64,000 nucleotides of DNA from Buxus sempervirens (taxonomy: Eukaryota; Streptophyta; Magnoliopsida; Buxales; Buxaceae): contig OX387194.1 in the NCBI GenBank assembly GCA_947561395.2, forward strand, positions 11,828,048 to 11,892,047. Direction: 5' to 3'. Below the pieces are notes generated by a model that had not been told where the DNA came from, did not search any database, and saw only the letters and a program-made list of their open reading frames with translations. The translations under genes and the position numbers were made by a program. This document shows positions 47,630 through 58,087 of this stretch, piece by piece. Position 1 is the first letter of the stretch. Each line of letters opens with the position of its first letter.

Positions 47630-47717
<88 letters not shown>

Positions 47718-48628
47718 TTGAGAAGGTAAGGGCAGCGAGATGGAACAATTTGCCCTCATCCCTTTCTTTTTATCGCTTCTTTCGTTCTCTTCTCCCTCGT
47801 TCCCTTGTTCGTTCTCCTCGTCGAGTTGCTTCCCAGCGAAGATTAGACTCTGCTGGTCTGATCCTCATTCCCACAGAAGATTAGAAGCTGTTGGTGTGAT
47901 CCTCATTCCCATCGAAGATTAGATTCTGTAGGGGTTCTCATTACCAGTGAAGATTAGACATTGCTTCCCAGTTTGACCGACTGCAATGCACGAGAGAGAG
48001 ATAAGCCTTTGTAATCTGGCTTCCTCTCGTCAGTCTTCGCTTTTCCCATTGTATTAGAATTTAGAAATCCTCACTCTCTTCTGTTTCCTTTCAAGGGATG
48101 CACTCAAATTTGTAAATTACGCATAATTTTATTCTCGATTTCGTGTACCTCTCTCGCCCTGTGTGCAACTTGTTGCTAATCTATTTTTCTGGTTTCCAGC
48201 ATCTGTTTCTCCAATTCTCTTGCAATTCCGGCTAAAGTTTTTGCTGCAAAGTTTCGGTTCGACCTGATCCTGAATAAATTCTGGCGGAAAATCTCCACAC
48301 AAGTTAGAGAGAGAGAGAGAGAGAGGGGTAAGGATTCAGATATCTCTTTCGTCAAATTTTTTGTAATAGCGGGGAAGGGATGGTTTGGCTTTCACGTTAT
48401 CGATGGTGTCAGAACTCTCGACCTGAAGAAAGCTCGATATCATATCGATTGGGAAACAGAGTTTGGAGAAGCTGCTAGGATGGGCTTCTCCTTATGGGTA
48501 ATTTCCCTCTACTCCTTACGGGTAAGGACTCACCCATTTAGCATTACCAAACACTTTTTTAACTTAAATAAGTACTTTAATAAGTTATAGGTTATTAAGT
48601 GCTTAATTAAGCAGTCCCAAATACAGCC
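47423..48628. mobile_element. Harbinger/Tourist-like element in block B
   Basis: It starts GGTGGCGTTTGGCCTAGC and ends GCAGTCCCAAATACAGCC, with TTA on both sides (47420-47422 and 48629-48631). The 1206-bp interior holds an 80-bp (CT)n tract, further CT-rich sequence and three repeats of the type GCGAAGATTAGA(C/T)TCTG at 47835-47960. No transposase is present. Block homology with copy A resumes directly after it. Confidence 0.6.
47634..47714. repeat. (CT)40 microsatellite
   Basis: A pure CT tract of about 80 bp. Open frames giving poly-Ser-Leu or poly-Arg-Glu here are artefacts. Confidence 0.95.
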
Positions 48629-48631
48629 TTA

Positions 48632-48725
48632 GTGTTTGGTTATGTTCAGGCTAATCAGAAAATTTATAAGCTCATATCCGGTTAAGCTTATCAGGTTCTA
48701 TACATGAGTTTTGGAATACCAAAGA
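48632..48725. repeat. Duplicated block, copy B (right end)
   Basis: GTGTTTGGTTATGTTCAGG and CCGGTTAAGCTTATCAGGTT match 19888-19970 of copy A. Similarity fades after ATGAGTTTTGG. Confidence 0.7.
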
Positions 48726-50118
48726 AACACATGAATTGAAAGTCCAAAAAGCTATAGCCCTAATCAAGCACACCCTAAAAGTTAAATTCCAAATCCATTA
48801 AGAAGAAACAAAAATAAAATTTGTTCAAATGAGTTGGGTTTATATCTACAGGCTTCTATACCTTATATTATCTCAAGTGTGCGTGCATATATGTATATAT
48901 ATACACAAATAAGTCTGTTGCTTCGACTATAATACCTTACATGCATCTCAAGTATATGCCTTCTGTATATTTACATAGACACAAACTTCTTCTTTTTTAA
49001 TATCTTTCATATTTATTTTGTTTGGAAAGGTAGATTTGACCTATAATTCATAATGCAAATGGGTTTGCATGGCTTTAAAAATAAAGCTCAGATGGGCCCA
49101 GTTTGGGGTTCAATTACTCAAAACCTGGATTTAGGCTTGATTATGATATGATGGACCCATCCTATCAGAACAAAGCCTTAGGATGTTATTTGGGCTAGCA
49201 TCAATCAGATGTTATTTTTATGTCCCAAAGTCTGTTATTATATAATTGGAGAACTTTACCTCCAAGAAAATTGAGAATTATGATACATCTAAATAGAAAA
49301 AAGAGGAAAAGCTCTAATGGCTAACTAAGGGCTGTTTTAATAGGTAGGAAATTTAAATTTGTGAAATGGGTTAATTAATTTGTCAAGTCATTCAGTTAAT
49401 TCAAGTTTTGTTATGGCTTCTTAATGCACCCATTTCAAGAGAATCTACGTAATCAATGGAGATGCCAACAAATTAAGTGGGTTAGAGGTGGAATTTCATA
49501 AATCCCAACCCATCCCTGTTTGGGCTTAGCGTTACTGCACATACTTTGGGTTGGACGTGTTAAATAGTCCACGACTTGTTGGTTTCGTCATGTGGAGCCT
49601 GGTCCATTTGACAAACCATATACGGGTCGGGTTGCAGTTACTTAAATAGGTAACGCGGCCCATATCCCCATCCCTACTCATCAAACTGCTTTTGACTAAT
49701 AGGTTAGAAACATGAATACGTTTGCATTACGTGTTGATAGAACTTACATTTTTGTTCACGGGTTTGCAACCACCATGACCATTAGGCCTATGAAATCATA
49801 CTACGTGTGTGTGTCTTCACCTTTTGCTCTGCCATTTTCTATGAGCTTGCCACTTGTTACTGATCCAAAAACCCAGATCCATCCCACTTTGGCTACTATC
49901 AATAGGTAATGTTAAGGATAAGAGCAAGTGTCAGCAAATCATACTCTCATTGAACAAATCCAGAAAATGCAGGTCAGAACTGAAAGTCTGGTATCCCATT
50001 CTCCTCATGGATTCCATTTCCATCTTCTTCCTTTTAATTTCCACAAAACCAGATAGAAATTTCTTTGATTAGGCCTTCAGTGTAATCTATCATTTTACAG
50101 ATTTAATCTTCTCACTGA
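48726..50118. other. Upstream region of the second CIPK
   Basis: There is no other gene. The region probably contains the promoter and 5' UTR of the kinase at 50119. A TAGAGGTGGAATTT ... CCATCCCTA pair at 49483-49676 resembles the ends of the small hAT-like repeats but lacks matching flanks. No TATA box could be chosen with confidence. Confidence 0.4.
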
Positions 50119-51570
50119 ATGATCAACATGGCCCAACTGCTTCAACTAACTCAACAGAACCACCACCCCCATTTCTCACAGCACAGTAGTTGCAGTAGTA
50201 ACAACGGTAAAGACATGAGAAACGTCTTGTTTGGGAAGTATGAGATAGGGAGGCTATTAGGTCAAGGGACCTTCTCAAAGGTCTACCATGGAAAACAGCT
50301 GAGTTCTGGAGAAAGTGTGGCAATCAAAGTCATCAACAAGGATCAAGTAATAAAAGAATCGCTTACCGATCAAATCAAGCGAGAAATCTCCGTTATGCAT
50401 CGCGTTCGACATCCCCACATCGTCGAACTCAAGGAAGTGATGGCTACCAAAGCAAAGATCTTCTTTATAATGGAATATGTTCGAGGCGGCGAGCTTTTCG
50501 CCAAAGTTGCTAGTGGGAAGATCAGAGAGGATTTGGCAAGAAAGTACTTTCAGCAGTTGATTAGTGCTGTGGATTTTTGTCATAGTAGGGGTGTCTTTCA
50601 TCGAGATCTAAAGCCTGAGAACCTCCTCCTGGATGATAATGAAGATCTGAAGGTGTCTGATTTCGGTTTTTCGGCTCTTCGGGAGCAAATGAGTAAAGAT
50701 GGATTGTTACACACCCAGTGTGGGACTCCAGCTTATGTTGCACCAGAGGTTTTAAGGAAGAAAGGATATGATGGATCAAAAGCTGATATATGGTCTTGTG
50801 GGGTCGTTTTATATGCGTTGCTTGCTGGGTTTCTTCCTTTTCAGCATGATAATGTGTTCAAGATGTATCAGAAGATTTTAAAAGCTGAATTTGAGTTCCC
50901 TCCTTGGTTCTCTAATGAATCCAAGCAGCTTCTTTCTAGAATCTTGGTTGTTGATCCGGAGAAGAGAATTACAATTCAAGAAATAATGGAAGTTCCTTGG
51001 TTTCGGAAAGGATTCAGTAGACCTCTTGCGTTTTCTATTGTGGAGGATCCACCATTACTTGAGAAAGCTGAAGAAGAAGAGATTAAAGAAGCGCCAAGGG
51101 TAGGAAAAGAAAAGAAACCTTCCCCTCCTTTCTTTAATGCATTCGAGTTAATTTCATCCATGTCATGTGGGTTTGATTTGTCGAACCTGTTTGAGAGTAA
51201 GAAGAAGGTGGGATCAACCTTTACATCAAAATGCCCCGCTTCCATGATCATGGAGAAGCTTGAGTTGATAGCAAAGAGGCTGAGCTTTAGAGTTTTGAAG
51301 GCAAAGGAATTCAAGATGAAGATGCAAGCTTCAGTCGATGGGAGAAAAGGGAAATTGTCAGTGGCAGCCGAGGTTTTCGAGGTGGCGCCGGAGGTTTCCA
51401 TAGTTGAACTCTCCAAGACCGCCGGTGACACACTAGAGTATGTTAAATTCTGCGAGGAGGATGTCCGGCCTGCGCTCAAAGACATTATTTGGAGTTGGCA
51501 AGGGGACAGCAATGGTTGTGAAAATTGTGAAAGTAACAGCAACAACAAACACATTAATAGACATAACTGA
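50119..51570 (+). CDS. CIPK5: CBL-interacting protein kinase, CIPK5/CIPK25 type, intronless
   Basis: This 483-aa SnRK3 kinase would be activated through CBL calcium sensors. The N-terminal extension is rich in Gln, His and Ser. The kinase domain is about residues 41-295, with LGQGTFSKV, catalytic K70, HRDLKPEN with D163, DFG at 181-183 and TPAYVAPE. The NAF motif is at 340-342 ([22 protein letters not shown]), and the phosphatase-interaction domain ends [11 protein letters not shown]. The NAF context and WSW(Q/H)GD-like tail match the CIPK5/CIPK25 pair rather than CIPK6; which of the two is not decidable here. Two in-frame ATGs (50119 and 50128) could start the protein. The tail is Asn- and Ser-rich. 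It lies 41 kb from CIPK6 in the same orientation. Confidence 0.9.
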   Translation: MINMAQLLQLTQQNHHPHFSQHSSCSSNNGKDMRNVLFGKYEIGRLLGQGTFSKVYHGKQLSSGESVAIKVINKDQVIKESLTDQIKREISVMHRVRHPHIVELKEVMATKAKIFFIMEYVRGGELFAKVASGKIREDLARKYFQQLISAVDFCHSRGVFHRDLKPENLLLDDNEDLKVSDFGFSALREQMSKDGLLHTQCGTPAYVAPEVLRKKGYDGSKADIWSCGVVLYALLAGFLPFQHDNVFKMYQKILKAEFEFPPWFSNESKQLLSRILVVDPEKRITIQEIMEVPWFRKGFSRPLAFSIVEDPPLLEKAEEEEIKEAPRVGKEKKPSPPFFNAFELISSMSCGFDLSNLFESKKKVGSTFTSKCPASMIMEKLELIAKRLSFRVLKAKEFKMKMQASVDGRKGKLSVAAEVFEVAPEVSIVELSKTAGDTLEYVKFCEEDVRPALKDIIWSWQGDSNGCENCESNSNNKHINRHN

Positions 51571-52665
51571 AATCCTCCCAAAACCTAACAGCCTTCTTTT
51601 AAGCTTCACTTGATCTTGGTTTGTACATGTATGTGAATAGTATGAGAAATGTAGCTAGAGACTTCATACTTTAAATAATAGTATGTGATTAGGAGCTATT
51701 ATGGGAGTGACAAGATACCTGAAATGTCTACATTATAGAAAGAGGTCTCAACTTGGTTGCTTTCATTTGCTTTTATACGTTTAAGTTTTTAAAATGCTAA
51801 AAAATAACCGGTTTCTTTCTGCTTCTTGTTTAATACATTCTTTGGTAGTATTACCAACAAAATAGGCATTTGAATGGAAAATCTTGTAGGCAAGTAGCAA
51901 ATCTTGCAGCAAAAATTTGGGTTTCACAGAAAACATATTTTCAAGCATCATCAGAGCCCTTTTCTGTAGGAAGGTAAAGAAATGTGGGAAGTACCTTGTG
52001 ACTTTGTCATCTTGTACCAAAAGCATTCTTCATGTTAAGTCTTCCATCGTCCAAATGCCTTATTCTCATTATACTTTCCCAACTAGCTTAATTTCTATTA
52101 CACAGCATCCCAATAGAAAACCACATAAAGCCACCTACCAGTCAGATCGTCACAATTAACTTTACTGGCTTTTCTGCAACTCATCCGTGGCATAAGGAGC
52201 TCTAGACATTTGGGTCATTAGAGCTTGCTTCGGATAGAGTTGTCACCTTATCCTCTCTTTTTCTTTTTGTTGTTAGAAGTCAAACTTATCCTCTCCAAAT
52301 CTCACTCATCTTCTGTTATATGTGACTAAAAAGCTTATTATGCACAATCCAACTAGAGATTTCCTTCTCCATTAATTATAAGATAAGTTTCTTGTGAGAA
52401 TTCGATTACCTGCTAAGTTTCCCAATTCTCACCTAATCCCTCTTGTTTTAACTACTTTTCTAACAAACACTCATAAAATTAGTGACGAAAAGTTTATACA
52501 GGTATGAATAAATTTCCATTTGTTTGTTACCCATTTTAATACATTTATTCTTTTAAATATGTGAGTCTTACACTAATAAATGTTATATATATTTTTAATT
52601 TCAAATGTAAATGCCTTTTCGACCTAGCTGTCGGTTTTGACCGGATAGGTTTAGGGGTCGCTTAT
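51571..52665. other. 3' flank of the second CIPK and intergenic DNA
   Basis: The first 200-250 bp are probably 3' UTR. The rest shows only short chance frames and no recognised repeat. Confidence 0.4.
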
Positions 52666-52669
52666 TTCA

Positions 52670-52970
52670 GGGAAAATTGGTTTTTAGTGATGTTTTTTCA
52701 AAATAATTCAGGTTCAGTTGGCCAATTCTTGATAATTGGTTTTTAGTGATACCTTTTTAACATAACTAAGAATCAGTGTCATTTTATTGTGCATCTAGAG
52801 TTTCCTTCTAAAAATGCCCTCAAAAAGACTTGCAAACTTCACTTGTAACAAAATGAATGAAAAATTTTTCAGTCTTTTGAGAGCATTTTCAAAAGAAACT
52901 CTTGATGGACAATAAAATAACATCTATTTTTAATTATTTTGAAAAAGTATCACTAAAAACCAATTTCTCA
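52670..52970. mobile_element. Small MITE with GGGAAAATT tips, kin of the 58.9-kb foldback
   Basis: The left end GGGAAAATTGGTTTTTAGTG and the right end with AAGTATCACTAAAAACCAAT are inverted copies. A second ATTGGTTTTTAGTGATAC lies inside the left arm. The first 60 bases parallel the tip of the 58943 element (GGGAAAATTAATTTCTAGTG, then TCAG(T)-GGCCAA-TT-TTG). The target duplication is unclear (ttatttca against ttatttta). Confidence 0.6.
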
Positions 52971-53076
52971 TTATTTTATTAGTGTGCAAGTGTGGTTGTA
53001 TGTTGCCCAAGACCACCCATTTGTTATTTGTTATGGTTTGAAATCGTCCGCTGCTTCTTCTGCCATAGATGATGCT

Positions 53077-53403
53077 TAGGGATGGCAGAGGGACGTTTAA
53101 CCAAGTAACCCACCCGCCTGACCCCGCCCCAAAACCAAATCAATTTATTTTAAATAGTTTTTTTAATATTAATAGTATATATATATGTATATATTATATA
53201 AAAAGTACATATTTTATTAATATTTATATATTATATTTTTTAAAAGTGTTTTTTATGTGTTCCATAACTAGCCGAGGCAATCCCGACCCACCCATTACCG
53301 ACCCAATAGGAGTGGGTTAGGCTTTGGTATTACCTAAACCCTTGACGAGGCAAGTTCGGATTTGCCAAAACCTGCCCCGAACTCGCCCAATTGTCCATTC
53401 CTA
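53077..53403. mobile_element. hAT-like MITE with CCCGACCC motifs
   Basis: It starts TAGGGATGGCAGAGGG and ends TTGTCCATTCCTA. The 8-bp flanks atgatgct and ataatgcg match at six positions. AT-rich centre, no coding sequence. Confidence 0.5.
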
Positions 53404-54230
53404 ATAATGCGGCTTGAATGAGATGCTATCATGTGAAACATCTCAGCATCCCATGGGCCATGGCTACTATTTTTTCAAAACAGAAAATATGGAAGGACTT
53501 TTCTTATTGGAAAAACACTAGCCTTGAGATACTAGATGTGACAATATCTCGCCCAAGCAGCATCAGGAGGAAACGGCAAATGATGTCATCCCCTTTGTCA
53601 CCCCCAATTCTAGAATCATAATTCGATTCAAACTTACCAACAGATCTAAACAATAGTCAATATTCACGTGCCATTTTTATCAATGCGCAATTAGAAGCAA
53701 ATTAATGATTGTGAGGTTGATTTGCTTTGTTAATTTGATTAGGCTGATCATTTCAGACTATTATCAACAAAGTAGGTGTAAGTATTAAACAATTAACATT
53801 CATTCAAATAAAGCCCTTGGGCTCTTAGAAAATTGCCTTTAAAATGTGAACATCAGCCTAAGCATTATCTAACCCTTAGGCCTTATGCCACCCTAGCTAT
53901 CCATCTTAGAAAGACTTTTGAGGGGGAAGGAAACTCCAAAATCCAAGTTCATTTACAATATCATATCGACTGCCACATGCTTTTCGGAAATCAACTTAAT
54001 TTATAGCATCCATGCAAGAACCAAACTTCATCCTTCGCTTATTCTTATATTTCAGCATGATATAATATACTCTTATCAACTTTCCCCCCATGAAACAACA
54101 TGGGAGTTTCATCTTTTAAGCCCTGCAAATCAAAAGGCAACAAGCACTTGATCAACTCTGTGAATCAAGCAATCTGCGCGTAATTTGAATCAAAATCAGC
54201 AAAAATTAATAAAGAAACAGGTTTTACTAA
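53404..54230. other. Intergenic, 3' side of the EG45-like gene
   Basis: The stretch nearest 54230 is likely the 3' UTR of the minus-strand gene. No other gene or repeat was recognised. Confidence 0.4.
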
Positions 54231-54713
54231 TTACTCTTCGTATTCAATGTCGACTTTGCCTGCAATTGGCTCTGCAATCATAGTGAAGGCCGCTTCAGGA
54301 AGAACCATTGTTGTTCCATAAGGCGAGTAGTGCTCGACAATCTTCACCATGATAACTGTATCTTTGCAAGGATGTGGTACAAATCGGAAGTCAGGCCCTG
54401 TGCATCTCACTCTGTAAGTCCTTCCGCATGCAGCCCCGTTGTTCCATATTTCATCACTAACTCCTGCTACCAGGATTCCCTGGTCTTCATTGCTGAAGCA
54501 AGTAGATGCTACCAAACAAAATATCAACACTGATAAGATGGAATACTTCTAACTTTATTTTATATGTAAATTAAAATCCTAAATTTATCCATGCTTTCTC
54601 TTTTATTATGAAGGACCCATTAAGTTGAAAGATTATATCATTACACTAAATCTTCTACAAGGGAATTTTAAATATATTTGAAATGAATTAACAATATAAT
54701 AGTTAAACAAGAA

Positions 54714-54748
<35 letters not shown>

Positions 54749-56080
54749 TAAAAATGAGAGTTACTCTTTTTAATTAGAATTTAAAAAATAATTTCAGAAT
54801 TATCTTTATATTTAATTTATCATTGAATATAAACAAATAATTTGAAAGAGAAAAAAAAAACCAAAAACCCAAATTGTTCATGAGATCCATCTATTTTATC
54901 ACTATGACTTATGTAGCTCCTCCACTTGATAGAATCAAATTGCACAGCTTGGCTTAGGCTCATAATCTTGGGCAGGGTCAAGCTCAACTCAATCTTGTTA
55001 AAAATTCTTGAGCTCAGGCTCAGCTCAAAAAAAAGCTCGGCTCTTTAAGGACTAAGCTCACAGAAGGCCTGATTTGCTAAAAATGACTTGTGCCTTGTTT
55101 AGATACATATAAAGGAAAAAGAAAATATCAATCTACTCATATGAGAAAAAAAAAATAGTCATTCTAAAAAAATTATTAAAAAATCTCAAAATTTTACTCT
55201 AAATCACGACTAAATAAAGTTGCAAGTCCTAGTGCATCATAAAAGAACAAGGCATTTGAAAAAATGATTGAAAGGAACAAAATCAATAGACAGTAGTGAG
55301 AAATTAAAAATACGATAAGGTAAGGATTCTTTATTCATAGTCGGAGTGTTATTTCTTTATCAAATATTAAGTATTTATAAGATCCAAAACTGCATTTAGG
55401 AGAAAAAGGAAATTTTTTCTCATGTAATAATAATATTAGCATAGAGAGAGAGAGAGTGAGAGATATACACTTAACGAGCCGAGCTTTAACGAGCCAAGCT
55501 TTTAGGCTTAGGCTCAGCTTATGAGCCTAAAAATAGAGCTAGCTCAAGCTCAGCTCGTGCGAGCCGATCCCAAATTACAGCATCAAAATAAAATTCACTA
55601 AGCAAGCAGTTCTTGTGGTTGACGGGTGAATTATATATATATTGTAAAAATAAAATTCTGCCTCAGTACTTAACATACTATCAAATGTTTTAGGAACAAA
55701 ACACCAAATTACAGCATCAAAAGTTCACATAAAACCCATTATTCTGACATAGTAATGCCACTCTAGATGCAAGACTAAGGTGACAAATGGCAAGTTTGGA
55801 GCCTCTTCTTGAAACTCTACAAGTTTCCACGCTCATTCAGAGGGTTTTAAACAACCGTTAGAACTAAAAGCTTAATTTGATAAGTCAAGGTGCACCCAAA
55901 TATGTTATCTCAACAAGAGGAAATAATTAAAGGATAAAAAGGCAAAACTCTTTCTTGATAAGAACATCTTTACTTACGAACAAATGGACGCTTGCTGTGA
56001 GTGGCGGTTCCAGGGATTGCAGACACAAAAGCGAGCAGGTTGATCACCATGGCCACCACCGTAACAACACGCATCGCCAT
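54231..56080 (-). CDS. EG45-like / plant natriuretic peptide-like secreted protein, two exons
   Basis: Exon 1 is 56080-55978 and exon 2 is 54508-54231 on the minus strand. The intron (55977-54509) has a GTAAGT donor and a TTTGGTAG acceptor. The joined protein is 126 aa. It begins MAMRVVTVVAMVINLLAFVSA, a signal peptide, and continues IPGTATHSKRPFV(P)STCFSNEDQGILVAG. Then come IWNNGAACG, YRVRCTGP and HPCKDTV, ending VDIEYEE. This is the six-stranded barwin/expansin-N-like fold of EG45-like proteins and plant natriuretic peptides, whose usual length is near 126-131 aa. It should be secreted to the apoplast; natriuretic-peptide relatives affect water and ion balance. Four cysteines remain in the mature part. 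The exon 1 frame is unlisted by simple ORF scanning because it is short. Confidence 0.88.
54509..55977 (-). other. Intron of the EG45-like gene with repeat content
   Basis: The 1469-bp intron holds a (TA)15 tract near 54719-54748. It also has a GAGCTC/GAGCCGAGC-rich repeat with inverted ends between about 54945 and 55575. That repeat resembles the other inverted-end motif-rich MITE relics of the window, though no target duplication was found. Confidence 0.5.
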
Positions 56081-56189
56081 TATCCTCTCTCTCTCTCTAT
56101 CTCTGTAGTCTGTATTGCAAACCTCACTTGAACTCCTGTAAATGACATTTCTTTGAGATTTTGTGGTGCACCAAAAGCAATAAGATTGG

Positions 56190-56203
56190 TCCCTTTTATA
56201 GAA
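56190..56203 (-). promoter_or_regulatory. TATA box of the EG45-like gene
   Basis: Minus-strand TATAAAAGGGACC lies about 112 bp upstream of the ATG at 56080. A pyrimidine/GAGAGA stretch sits between it and the start codon, as is common in plant core promoters. Confidence 0.65.
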
Positions 56204-56269
56204 GAAAAGAACCAGCGAAGCCTAGGCCTCATGCCTTGTGGGTTGTCTTGTGAGTTGTGATCTGACACA

Positions 56270-57040
56270 AAAGAACCTTGTAGTCATTTCTGTGGCTGCA
56301 CACGATTTCCGATGTTCAAAAAGTACGAAGAAAAGCATCCGAGGGCTTCTGTCATACGGGAATTTTCAGGTTTTCATTCCTAGAACATTAAGTCAATTTA
56401 TTTGGTTTTTTTTCTTATATATTAGTCGGAGTGCACGTGGAATACTGCACATAAAGAGAAAGAACAGTTTTACAAATGTCTAGATTTTAATGAACAAACA
56501 AACCTTTGACTATTTTAATTCTACATTAATTATGACTAACCAACAAACGATAAGGACCTTTTGGGAAAGTCATGCATAATTGTTGGCATGCTTCCCAAAG
56601 TGCCTATTATCATTATATATAGTATAGATTACAAAATGAAAACAATATAAACTTAAGGGAGTGTTTTGAAGGTTAAATCTCATAATTAAATTTGTAAAAT
56701 TGCACATGTTTTAAGACCTGATCCTAACTTATCAATAATGAAAGATTACTTGCCATTAATTGAAAGATTTGTTTATTACTTAGATCCCTCTCAATACTGA
56801 TGTACTCGTCTCTGTTAATTAAAACTTTGGGAATTTGATTTCTAATGGTATGATGCATTAGGTTAATGAGCGACAACATTATATAAGATTATATTAATTT
56901 GAAGGCTTTATTGGCATAAGCTGCCGATAAGTCACCACTAATGTCCGTTCTGTCCGCAATTCCTCTCAGATCTTCCATCAGTTTCTTATATCAGTGTCTA
57001 ATAAGATTGATACACATACCCGTCTCCAATAAAATTGATA
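56270..57040. other. Intergenic, with a Helitron-like 5' end
   Basis: On the minus strand a Helitron-like terminus starts at 56628 (TCTATACTATATATAATGAT, then AATAGGCACTTTGGGAAG). It closely matches those at 1729 and 6886. No gene is supported. Confidence 0.4.
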
Positions 57041-57044
57041 CATA

Positions 57045-57200
57045 CACCCCTTCAATTGACAAGCTTCCAATTGTATTTTAAATTCCTAAACCAGTCCTAT
57101 AATGACAAAGAATTCCTACTCACACCCCTTCAATTGACAAGCTTCCAATTGTATTTTAAATTCCTAAACCAGTCCTATAATGACAAAGAATTCCTACTCG
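57045..57200. repeat. Exact 78-bp tandem duplication
   Basis: CCCCTTCAATTGACAAGCTT begins at 57047 and again at 57125. The two copies appear identical across the unit through GACAAAGAATTCCTACTC. The lack of differences implies a recent event. Confidence 0.9.
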
Positions 57201-57688
57201 ATTCATTTCTTATTATTTAATTATTTTAGATTCATCATTGATGGGTAAAATCTTGAATGTTCTGCTATTAAGTTTCTCTTTCCTTCTCTTTTTTTACAGA
57301 ACTTATATTGGACGTTCGGTTAATGAAAGAAAATAAGCAGATAAGAGAATACTTGTATCATTCCTATCGGTTGCATGGGCAAATATAACTGATTCAGCTG
57401 AACATGTACGTTATATGAGAAGATTTGAGGACCTTTTCATCCAACGAAAGGAATCTCTAAGGTAAGGATGGTCTCTCATTCTTGTGTCTGGTGATTTGGT
57501 GTTAAGTCACTTGAATGACATTGCGTGAAATCTTGCTTGGGTAAATTAGCTTACACTGAACTTTTCACTGAAGGACACAGCATGCAAAGTTACCTAGAAA
57601 AAAGGGAAAAAGGGGAAAAAGGAATTAGATCACAAGATACAAAGCAAAACGGTCAATTATATGAAACCTATGAGACTGTTTTACAATG

Positions 57689-58005
57689 TCATTGTTTCTT
57701 AATGCTGTTAAGTGAAAATTTTTCCTCCGGTTGTCGCTGCCACAGGTAATTGGCTGCTTCTATCCATCTTGGATGTATCAGAAACTTCTCATTTCGCAGA
57801 GCCCAACGAGCCTTCTCAGTTCCGATATCTGTTGAGACAACATGCGTCACGGATGGATCAAGTTCCCTACAACATATGGCTCCCAACTGCTCCGACATCT
57901 TCCAGAGCTGGTGATTCTTGGACTCTGTGTTCATGGGAAATACTCTACTGAATACCAATTTGCATCCCTTCAAAACTTCCTGTCGAATACTTTTCATCAC
58001 CTACA
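57689..58005 (-). CDS. Terminal BRCT exon of a CPL-type RNA polymerase II CTD phosphatase
   Basis: After a good acceptor (TTGTAG) the exon reads VMKSIRQEVLKGCKLVFSRVFP, then LWKMSEQLGAICCRELD, VTHVVSTDIGTEKARWAL and LIHPRWIEAANYLWQRQPEEKF, ending at TGA. This is the BRCT domain that closes CPL3/CPL4-type phosphatases, which dephosphorylate the polymerase II tail. The frame is clean. Upstream exons would lie to the right; none was found before the window edge, and the next 5.4 kb are a PPR relic and a foldback element. It is either the last exon of a gene with a very long intron or a stranded fragment. Confidence 0.65.
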
Positions 58006-58087
58006 AGATTGCCAACAAATGATAAGAGGTTAAATTAATTAAAGCACATTAAACGTTTTAGATATTATAGTTTGTTTAAACACTCAT

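Noticed and set aside
47634-47720. Poly-Ser/Leu and poly-Arg/Glu proteins
   Set aside because: Frames over (CT)n microsatellites here and at 19565 and 62850 are artefacts.
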